This document shows, piece after piece, positions 10,739-19,561 of a DNA stretch of 21,176 nt (the stretch's first letter is position 1; each line of letters opens with the position of its first letter). Both the position numbers and the translations under genes were made by a program. The stretch comes from Chromera velia. Taxonomy: Eukaryota > Sar > Chromeraceae. The notes under the pieces are model-generated. The model was given only the letters and a program-made list of their open reading frames with translations. It did not search any database and was not told the DNA's origin. The stretch lies in assembly GCA_018398765.1 (NCBI GenBank), contig JAHBMJ010002209.1:1-21176 (forward strand). The letters run 5' to 3'.

Positions 10739-11557
10739 TTACTCCCCTCGCCCCTCCCCCTCAGCGTCCTCTCCGTCTCCGTCGCGCTCTGCCGCCTCTT
10801 GCTGCAAACAAACAAACAAACAGGCAGCGCATGCAGGTTGAATGGAAAGACACAGTGACAGACAGAGACTCAAAACAACTCCTTGCAAGGCATGTAGAGT
10901 AGAGCAAAATGTGTTCTGCGAGGCACGGAGGCAGGGAGGAAGGGAGGAGAGCACGCATGACAGTCCAGGAAGCTAGGTAGGAAGGCACGTGAGCAGACAA
11001 CAGGAAAAGCGGGAAGGGGAGAACGAAAAGTCAAAAAGGGAAAACGAAGAAGAGGAATTGCCAAGCGAGCGTGCTCTGTCTTCCTTCCATCTATCCATCC
11101 ATCCATCCATCCATCCATCCATTTTTTTAATTTTCTTTTTCTAACCAACGAACTCACCGCTGCTCGTTCCGCTGCAAGCCGCTCCTCTTCCGCCTTCTGC
11201 ATCAATCCATTCATTTATTCATTCATTCATTCATTCATTCATTCACTCATTCATTTGAAGAAAAATCTCAATTGATGCAGCCAGCCGGATCGATTGATCC
11301 CTTCTCCAAAAACGGAACGGCAAGAAGCATCTCTGAAACCCGATCAAGCGTTGACTGACTAACCCATCGCCACTCTATCCAGATACCTCGCACGCAATTT
11401 TCACAAAAATGCGTTTGAGAAAAGAAAAGAAAAGAAAAGAAAGGGCTCGATGAAAAGACAAAGCAAAGCAGGGAGAAGCAACACGGCGTGCCGGATAGGT
11501 ATAAAGGCAAACAGACAGACAGACACACAGCAGAGCTATCCAGAGGCAGGCGAAGAC

Positions 11558-11602
<45 letters not shown>

Positions 11603-12891
11603 GACAGAGAGAGACAGAGAGACAGAGACAGAGAGACAGAGAGACAGAGAAACAGAGAGACAGAGAGACAGAGAAACAGAGAGACAGAGAGACAGAGAGA
11701 GACAGAGAGAGACAGAGAGAGGCAGAGAGAGACAGAGAGAGGCAGAGAGAGACAGAGAGAGACAGAGAGAGACAGAGAGAGACAGAGAGAGACAGAGAGA
11801 GACAGAGAGACAGAGAGACAGGGACAGAGACGGAATGAAGAAAGAAGAACGGACCCACCCGAATCCGCTCCTCTTCCTCGAGTCTCTTCCTCTCCTCCTC
11901 GGCCTTCCTGTCTGCGATCGCCTTTAGACGCTGCAGGCACCACGGACAGACAGAGGGATGCACGAGGGGCGTGAAAGAAGAAGATCAATTGACTTTCTTT
12001 CTTGGTGATACCGGAGGCAGGCAAAGGGATGCTTCGGCGTAGACAGACACTCAGACTTCTGTCTGGTCAAGAGACGAGAAGAGAAAGAGAGAGCATCCCT
12101 CACGAACTTGTCCGTGCCCCCACTTCTGTCTGCCTGTATTCACGCCTTCACTCGACTTAGGCTCATCAGACTTCACTCATTGCTTCCTTAACATCACTTA
12201 AGTGATCATAGACTCACTCACCGCCTCCTCTGCCCGTCTGATCCCCTTGACCTGCGCCTGCCTTCATTTTCATTTTCTTTTTTTTTAATGAATGCTTTTT
12301 TCATCATGCACAGACTCACCGCCTCCTCTGCCCGCCTGATCTCCTCCACCTGCGCCTGCCATCTGTCGGCCTCCACCTGTGCCCTCCTGCCCGCGCCCTC
12401 TCCAGAGACGTTCCGAGCTTGTTGAAGTCCGTCCTTGGTCATTTCTGCGTGCGTCGACGCAGAGACAGAGAAGAATATGAACGAGATAGCAGAGAAAATG
12501 GAAAGAAGTCGCGCCCTCTGCATGTGTGTGTATGGGTGTGTGGAACGTGGGGGAAAAGGAAAGAAGGAAAGAAGGGTAAAGGACTCTAGTCTGCTCAATT
12601 GTCTAGCTAGGTCAAGATGAAGTCGGTGCAAAAGGTTCTCGTCTGCTCCCTCCCTTCCCTCCCTCCTTCCTTCTGCCGCGAGGCTTGTGCTAAAGTCTTT
12701 CCTTGAATGTTTTTTTCTCTTCTCTTCGTTTTCTCTTCTCGATCACTCTCTCTTTGGCTTTTCTCTTCTTTTTGTCAACGCTTCGTTTCCGTGAAGACAC
12801 CGATTAAAGAGAAGGAGACAGAGCAAGCAAGTGAGATACACCACGGACCTTCCAAGACCTTTGTGAACACATTTCTGTCCTCTCCATTCTG

Positions 12892-12922
<31 letters not shown>

Positions 12923-13223
12923 AGAAATAGACAGAGAAACAGAAATACAGAAAACATGAGAATCAAGGACAACCAGTGAAGTGAATCTTTTCACTACGAA
13001 GAGACACGAAAAGCGAACTACGAAGAGACACGAAAAGCGTTCGAACAATCAAGTCAAGGAGGCATACGAAAAAGTCGCGCCGCAAGCAGTCGGACACACA
13101 GACTATGTGGTTTCTTCTTCTCCCTCTTCTCTTCATGACAGACAGACTGTATCGTCTTTTCTTTCCCTTTTTTCTCCTTCTTCATTCTCTTCTGTTTCTT
13201 TCTTTCTTTCTTTCTTTCTTCAT

Positions 13224-13262
<39 letters not shown>

Positions 13263-15721
13263 TATATCGTCTTTTCTTCACTTCAGTCAGACAGACAGAC
13301 AGACAGACAAACAAAAAAGACAAAAAACAGGACAGACAGATACCAATGCAGAAGAGCAGAACCACCCTATTTGACCCTTCCTTCCACCCAAAGATCATCT
13401 ATGTATCTGTCTGCAGGAAACACACAATGAAGAAAGAACTCGACACCCATTCCCCCATGCCCCCATAAGCCCACCCGTGCGACCACAGTCTCAACCAGCC
13501 TGCATTTACTTTCATACAGAATTCTTTTTGTGTGCATTTGTATGAAAGTAAATGCATGAACCCACCCACCCGTGCGACCACAGTCTCAACCAGCCAGGGC
13601 ACAAAGTGGGTCTCCACGGCCAACGCTGCCGGTGTCTCGAATACCCCCCTTGCGTGGAGAGTCGCCAGGGCCCGTGGCACGAGGTCTCTGAGGTACTCTG
13701 ACGCTGTATTGTGTGCGAGGAGGTTTCGGAAGAGAGACTTTTGCTGTTGGACCCTGGCCTTGGCTTGGAGCTTCCGGGCAGACTGCAGCATGGCAGCATG
13801 CAGGGAGGGAAGAGGGGGGAAGGAATCATTCGCTTGAGAGGAGAAGATCAAAAGGCTTCGCTCGCTTCAATCATCTGATCTCTGAGTGCCAAGTGAAAAG
13901 AAAAAAACCAGCTGGGGTGGAATTTCAATGAGCCTGGGTGAGAAAAAGGAAAAATCAGCCAGAAAGAAGAAACTATGTGCTTTTCGACGCCATGTGTCTT
14001 TCATGTTCCGTTGACGCCCCTCTCTTCTGTCAGGACGCAATGGAGACACAATGTCTCCTCGTCTGTCTACATTTCTCTCTGTTCAGACAGATTGTTTTCA
14101 TATGTTCCCGATACAAGAACAAAGCAAAGACTCGATCGAGAGGCGATCCATCCACGCTACATGGATGGATGGATGGATGGATGGATCCATGCATGCATTC
14201 TCCTCCTCCTCCTCCTCCTCTGTTGATCGATCGACTGACGATTTCGTCTGCCCTTCTTTTCTCTGCTGCCTCCATTCTCTGTACTTCCATCAGTTCCTGG
14301 TTCCTCTTTGCCTCGAACAGCTCCTGCTGCTTCCTGATGGCCAGGAGTTCCTCCTCTTCCAGAACCTCCTGCATCGCCTGCTCGAGGGTTCTTCCGACCA
14401 GAACTTCCAACACCGGCTCCACCTCCCTGCAGGCAGGCAGGCAGGCAGGCAGGCAGAAGAAAGGCACCAGAAATGAATATGCGTGTGCGTGCGCAGGAAG
14501 AACATGACTTCCGGCCAGAAAGAAGCTTGAGCATGGGCTCCCCAATACATTTCAGAAGAGAAAACAAGCAAACAATCAGACGAAGAGCAGAAGAATCAGA
14601 CAAAGAAGAAGGAAGGAGAACCTATCCGTCCTTCAAAGAAATAAACTCTGAACAGCCATTTCGCGCACTGTGTCTTTTGACGAAAAGGATTTCGTATTTC
14701 TATCTTCTGTCTCCACTGTCCCCTCTCTCTTCGCTCTTGCCTCTGTATTCCAACCTGTCAAAGTCGAACAGATCGCCGTCGAAAATCTGCGTTGCGGCAT
14801 CCTTCCCGATTTTGGCCGGCATAAACAGGGGACTGGCCGGGCGGTCCAGGAGGAAGTCTGTCTGCGTCTCTGCGTCGAACTCAATGGTGCGGTCAGTGAG
14901 CTCCTGCAGGTAGGTGTCTGTCTGGATGTCCATGTGCTTCCTTCCTGCAACGGGAGGAGGGGCAGCCCCGCCACCGTGTGCCCCCATCCCTGAAGTCATC
15001 GCGTTCTTCGCTCTCATAAGTTTCCGCCTCTGTGCGTCCCTCTCTCTGGCAAGCTGGAGAGGGTCGGGCTGCAGCGTCGGGAAACAGTATATATCATCTT
15101 GCGCTTATCCAATGTATGTAATTGTCTATAGAGTGTGTGCGTTTGGAAACATTAGCAAGGAAGGAAAAGATAAATGCGGATATGCCCTGTGCAGCATGGA
15201 GGTGTACAGAAGGTTCCTGGACCAGATTCGATGAAGTGCAAAGGGAAAATGGGAAGAGGGAATAGAGGCCACCGTGTGTGATTGACTTGTTCTACTGCCG
15301 ACTTACTTGAGGAGCCACAAGGGCTGCGTATGTGTTTCCCCTGATGACCCTCTTGTCGTACATCAGGTTCGTCGGTCTGCACACACGCACAAGACAGGAG
15401 AGACCCAGAAGGAAGAGAAATCAGAAGAAGGGTCTGTAAAGACAGTCAGGGAGGACAGCGGTCGAACAACACGTTGAAGAAGAAGGGATATATCGATCTA
15501 CACAGCTTGTACGAAGACCCGTATGCATCTGAATCTGTGAAACGAAATCCATACGGAGAAGGCCAATCAGGTCATAAGCGCAGAGGCAGAGAAGAGAAAT
15601 GAAAACAAAGAGAAGCCGCTACTTACACTCCGCCGGTTGGGTCCGGGTCTGTACGGTATTTCTTTCGAGTGCCCACAGCTCGAGGCTGTGAGGCAAATTG
15701 GCTTCCTCCCGACTGCTGCAT
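10739..15721 (-). CDS. RSPH3: Radial spoke head protein 3 (RSPH3/RSP3), ten exons
   Basis: Exons in gene order: 15721-15627, 15376-15307, 15068-14755, 14426-14240, 13782-13570, 12888-12849, 12444-12320, 11930-11859, 11196-11158, 10801-10739 (TAA). All phases match and the sum is 1218 nt, 405 residues; an in-frame TGA lies just upstream of the ATG. RSP3-family blocks seen: FASQPRAVGTRKKYR (9-23), NLMYDKRVIRGNTYA (35-49), GRKHMDIQTDTYLQEL and FLLDRPASPLFMPAK in exon 3, DGDLFDFD running into VEPVLEVLVGRTLEQ (162-176, the amphipathic AKAP-type helix), SEYLRDLVPRAL (250-261) and THFVPWLVETV (280-290). The C-terminus is a KAEEER-type coiled coil ending in an acidic tail. In the family, RSP3 dimerises and anchors the radial spoke to the axonemal doublet and binds RIIa-type partners, so the organism makes motile cilia. 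Introns 5 and 7 contain splice-site-duplicating insertions B and E. Exons 6 and 9 are very short (40 and 39 nt); exon 6 is the least certain, chosen by phase and similarity to the family's C-terminal helix. Confidence 0.9.
11084..11255. repeat. (CATC)n and (ATTC)n microsatellites flanking RSPH3 exon 9
   Basis: Two tetranucleotide runs, CATC at about 11084-11122 in intron 9 and ATTC at about 11208-11255 in intron 8. They sit on either side of the 39-nt exon at 11158-11196. Confidence 0.9.
11562..11830. repeat. Long (GA)n/(GACA)n compound repeat in RSPH3 intron 8
   Basis: About 270 bp of GA dinucleotides interrupted at regular intervals by CA, giving phrases such as GAGAGACAGAGA. On the RSPH3 sense strand it is CT-rich. 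It begins about 30 bp after the donor of exon 8 (exon end 11859). All frames here are Arg-Glu or Leu-Ser low-complexity artefacts. Confidence 0.95.
12211..12360. mobile_element. Decayed short insertion E with ~50-bp direct repeats at RSPH3 exon 7 donor
   Basis: Direct repeats 12211-12262 and 12313-12360 match except for about four substitutions and a 4-bp length difference. The insert between them (12263-12312, 50 bp) is A/T-rich. On the RSPH3 sense strand both repeats contain the end of exon 7 plus the donor GCG|GTGAGT. The copy at 12313-12360 adjoins the real exon; the other lies in intron 7. The distal copy reads GTGAGTGAGT, with an extra 4-nt unit. The core shared by A-D is not clearly preserved, so membership in the family rests on architecture. 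Confidence 0.6.
12894..13312. repeat. (CAGA)n and (TTTC)n microsatellites in RSPH3 intron 5
   Basis: CAGA-type runs at about 12894-12928, 13226-13262 and 13287-13312, and a TTTC run at about 13197-13222. On the gene's sense strand the CAGA runs read TCTG; the first forms the pyrimidine-rich tract directly before exon 6 (acceptor gtttgcag). Confidence 0.9.
12993..13039. repeat. 24-bp tandem duplication in RSPH3 intron 5
   Basis: The 23-mer beginning ACTACGAAGAGACACG occurs at 12993-13015 and again, identical, at 13017-13039, separated by one A (24-bp period). It lies in intron 5 and looks like a simple recent tandem duplication. Confidence 0.85.
13470..13595. mobile_element. Palindromic short insertion B with 31-bp direct repeats at RSPH3 exon 5 donor
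   Basis: Perfect 31-bp direct repeats at 13470-13500 and 13565-13595 flank an insert at 13501-13564. Its first 56 bp (13501-13556) have perfect 18-bp inverted ends: TGCATTTACTTTCATACA and its reverse complement. The centre contains CATACAGAATTCTTTTT. On the RSPH3 sense strand each repeat carries the end of exon 5 (coding WLVETVVAR) and the donor CGG|GTGGG. The exon-proximal copy is 13565-13595; the second copy lies in intron 5. Reading through instead of splicing would add unrelated sequence and shift the frame. Confidence 0.85.
14160..14186. repeat. (ATGG)n microsatellite in RSPH3 intron 4
   Basis: Short ATGG run, followed by a CTC triplet run near 14198-14221, inside intron 4 and a few bases beyond the exon 4 donor (exon end 14240). 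Confidence 0.9.
14430..14456. repeat. (GGCA)n microsatellite at the RSPH3 exon 4 acceptor
   Basis: On the gene's sense strand this is a CCTG run that directly precedes and merges into the acceptor ctgcag of exon 4 (exon start 14426), so the microsatellite supplies the pyrimidine tract and possibly the AG itself. Confidence 0.85.
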
Positions 15722-16518
15722 CTTTCCCTCTCCTTTTCTGTAATCCTCTCACTCGGGTGGATCTCCTGAGGAAATGCTGCGCTGCTCTACTTTTCTCCCT
15801 TCCTTCTCTGCCCTGCACGAGCAGAGGCAGGCAGGCAGCTGCAGTTTTTGTTTCTCGCTTTAGTGGCTGCCGCTTTTGGTGTTGCTTGTCGTTCTCGAGC
15901 TTGCCTCTGTTGCTCTGACTCGCTCGTCTGCTATGTTCAGTCGTGTTTGCTCAACTTCTGCGCGCTTTCACACTTCAGACTGCTGCAGCAAAGTGTCTGA
16001 GCGTCGAGAAATCGAAGAATGCACACTTCAACACTGCGATTCAATCTGACATTGCATGACAAATTAAATGGGAATTTAAATGCAGCGATACGCAAAAAAA
16101 AAGGAAATAAAAAAAATCAATGCGAAGGGCGCTCGTATTCCAACGTGCGCGCCAAAAGCTGGTCCTGGCACAAATTAAGTCAGCTGTATGTACGGATGTG
16201 TTCATCATGCATGCACGCGCATGCAGTTCGATCATGCAAGAAGCGTAGCTTCCATCGAGCGTTTGCCTGCCAATGCATGTACTGGGTTCTGAAACAAAGC
16301 CCGATCTCATTCATACACAGATAATGTGCTGCATTACTATAGATTGTCATGCAAAGGCCAGGGGTGAATCCGTCCATGCCGACCCGGAAGCCGATAACTA
16401 TCAGTCTGTTGTTCAGTTCCGTTGTGTTGCATTGTGTTGCAGTTGCCTCCTAATTGCATGCTTTCCGAGCTTCTTCCCTCCAGACAGGACCACTAGCTTT
16501 TGATTGCCATCAAAGAGA
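15722..16518. promoter_or_regulatory. Divergent intergenic region between RSPH3 and the FHA gene
   Basis: About 800 bp separate the two start codons, which face away from each other, so both promoters should lie here. It contains TGCATGCA at 16208-16215 and GCATGC at 16219-16224, plus more CATGCA words up to about 16280. TGCATGCA-type words are known binding sites for some ApiAP2 factors in apicomplexans; whether they act here is inference. No TATA box stands out. The short frames at 15637-15918 and 16019-16324 lack domain character. Confidence 0.4.
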
Positions 16519-17604
16519 ATGTCCATGACTGCCCCCGCCTCCAGTGTGGAGAAGGAGAACAGGATGGTCGGAAGCCTCGCCCGTCTCCCGTCGTCCTCCT
16601 CCTCTTCTGACGCACGCAATGGAGAGGAACACCAGGAACCACTCAGCAGACCCAGGGTCTTTCTCTCAGGTTACAAGGCCGACGTTTCTCCCTCAGGACT
16701 GCCTCCGCTTAGACGCTCCAGAGGAGGCAGTGAAACCGCACGAAACCGAAACCTCCTTCTTCACTTGGAGTTGCAACACTACAACAGTGCAATTCTAGGT
16801 CGTACAGCCATCCACTCGCAGGACGTGCCCAATGTGGCAGAAGGCATCGGACAGGAAGACTCACGGGACAAGGACGACGCACCTCGTCAGGTGGTAGCCA
16901 AGATCGCCGTAGCCCACGCCTCTGTCTCGCGTTCTCATGCGATTTTGAGTTGGAACGGCGTGAACTTTCGGAATTTGACCTTGACGGGTTTGGAGGACAT
17001 CTACGGTCTGTTCGTGATGGACCTCTCCTCTGAGAATTCGACCACAGTCAACGACGAGAGGCTCACGCCGTTTGTCCCGAGAGCCCTGAAGGTCTGTCGG
17101 ACGGAGGATTGGGAGAAAGAAAGATTGGTTCGAGGAGTATATATATAAAGATTCTGCGGATTTAATTTTGGACTCGTACTATTACACAGACTACTCAGAC
17201 AGGCACCACTGGATCCGTCTACGTGTTTTGCTTTCTCGCTGCATGTCTGTCCGTCTGTGTCCTTTCGACAAATCCTTCCTCTCCACAAACATCTCACACA
17301 GAACGAACGAAGAAGGGGGAATATCAGCTTGACGACCATGGGCTCCCTCCCTTCCCCCTCCTCCCTCTCCCCTATGAATACATATGTGTCGAGAGGGATC
17401 CATGCAGGTTGGTGACCGCATCCGCCTCGCGTTTGCCCCCGTCGAGTTCCTCATCGAGCAGCGCCTCGTGGAGATCCCCAGAGGACCCGAGACTCTCTAC
17501 CCTAGACCCCCGCATATGGTCAGTCAGAATTTAGGGGGGGAGAGAAGAAAGGGAGGGAGGGAGGGAGTCCGCTGGACGTGAGTGGCACTTCAGACAACAT
17601 GTCG

Positions 17605-17652
<48 letters not shown>

Positions 17653-17698
17653 TTCTTTCTTTTCTTTCTTTCTTTCTTTCTTTCTGTCTGTCTGTCTG

Positions 17699-17729
<31 letters not shown>

Positions 17730-19528
17730 GTCTTTCTTTCTTTTTTTCCCTCTTGGATTTCTTAATTCCTCGCTCTTGCCTCCTCCTCCTGTCATTTCAT
17801 CGCTCCATGATGTCTCTCTCCATGTTCCATGAATCACAAACTTACTGCTCACACAACCAACAGAAGGGAACAGCGTCCCTGGAGATCTCCTTTCTTGTAG
17901 TGCCAACCGGGTACCCTTTTTTCCTTTCCCCCTCGCCTCTCCTTTCACGTTGTTTGCAGCAAGCGGTGCAGACGACGTTTCTTCTCCAATTTCGGGAACC
18001 GGGGGGGCATGCCGGGACCCATCGGTGGGGCCTCTCAGACGGGGAGGAGGGGGGAGAGGGCCGGACCCTGACCCCGGACAGAAGGAAGGCAAACGCAAGG
18101 GCAAGAGGGGCCAATGCGGCGGCGTTTCCATTGCGAGGCGCCGCCCCGAGGGCTCTAGATCATCTGGGTGGGTGGGCGCCTGTCTATACATTTATTAATA
18201 TTTTCATACAGAATTTTTTTTTGGGCATTTTCATACAGCTTATACATTTATTCTTTGAAAAAGAATTCAGTATGAAAGTGAATTTATGTGCCGCGAGGGC
18301 TTTAGATCATCTGGGTGGGCGCCTCTCTCTCTCTGTTTTGCTTTCCTGTTTGTCTGTCTGTCTGCTTGTGTCTTCGGTTATTTGCTTCTCAAACGGATGA
18401 ATGTGCGAAGGCTTGGCTGTGTGTATGTATGTATGCATGTATGTGTGCATATATGTATGGATGGATGAAAGTTGTGCTGCATGGGTGGGTGCAGGGGGGG
18501 GTCCCCGGAGGACGAAGAGGCCGGAGGAAGCTGGCATTCATTTCCATACAGAATTCTTTTTTTTTTCTTATTCATTTCATACATATGAAATTTAATGAGT
18601 GCAGGGGGGGGTCCCTGGAGGACGAAGAGACCGGAGGAAGCGATTGCCGATGCGCGGATGCTGGAAAGGTCAGGCGTCGGAAACATGCATGCAAGTATGC
18701 CGGTGTGTGTATATACATACAGTCTGCATGCATGTCACTCTCTATGTCTCCAGCGAGACGGGTTAGTCATGCAAGTGGATCGATGAACAACAGGTAATAT
18801 CAGTCAGACGGGCAGAGAGACAGGTTGGTGTTTATTTTTCCTCTTTTTCGCATGCGTTTCGTCAGCTGTCGATCTCACCATCATGTTCTCCCCCTCCCTC
18901 GGATCTCTCTCACAATGTTATCTTTCTCTTCCGTTCCACTTTCTTTGCAGGTCGCCTCCCCGTACTCTGAAGGCACTCCCGGGGGCCCAGGCAGGGCCCC
19001 GGCTACCGGGCGTATCCTCACTTGCCACCCTTTCTGCCGGGGCCCTGGGCCGCCCCCTCCCGGACGGTCTGCTTCTCCACTCTGAAGACAACCGGGCAGG
19101 GGGGGAGGAATCGTATGGGGTCTATGGAGAGGGGGACGAGAAGGTCCGTGCTGCGGAGACCGTCCTCCAATTGGAGGGGGTGCAGGGAAGGGAAAGGCAA
19201 AGGGAAGAAGAACGGGCCCCGGAAGGCAGAATTGTGGCGAAACCGTCAGCAGAGGACGCGACGGTGCGGGAACTGATGAGGGCATCACAGCAGGGAGAGG
19301 GCCCCGGCATGCCCCCCCAGGACGAGGGCGAGAGGGTGCCCCTGTTTGCCACTGAAGCCCCGCCAGGCACTCATCTGTTTGGGTGGGGGGGGGAGAAGAG
19401 CAGGGAGAGAACGGACGGTGACCCAATGTCTGAGCTCGGAACGCAGGCGGGGAGACTGGGGAGCACCGTGCCGGCCTCGATGGTCCGGCAGGTGATCAAT
19501 CGGGTCGGTCTGTCTGTCCGTTTGTCCA

Positions 19529-19561
<33 letters not shown>

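Noticed and set aside
11268-12024. Frames of 116-231 codons on both strands over the GA/GACA repeat
   Set aside because: Low-complexity repeat artefacts. Only the short RSPH3 exon at 11859-11930 inside one of them is real.
13399-13407. Acceptor ending tgtttcctgcag near 13408 as the start of RSPH3 exon 6
   Set aside because: The polypyrimidine tract is good, but in the required phase the exon hits a stop after three codons and loses the C-terminal helix; the 12888-12849 exon fits phase and family better.
17582-18400. A 272-codon plus-strand frame taken as one gene
   Set aside because: Its first part is a CTTT microsatellite in an intron and its end runs through insertion C; only 17960-18167 fits as an FHA gene exon.
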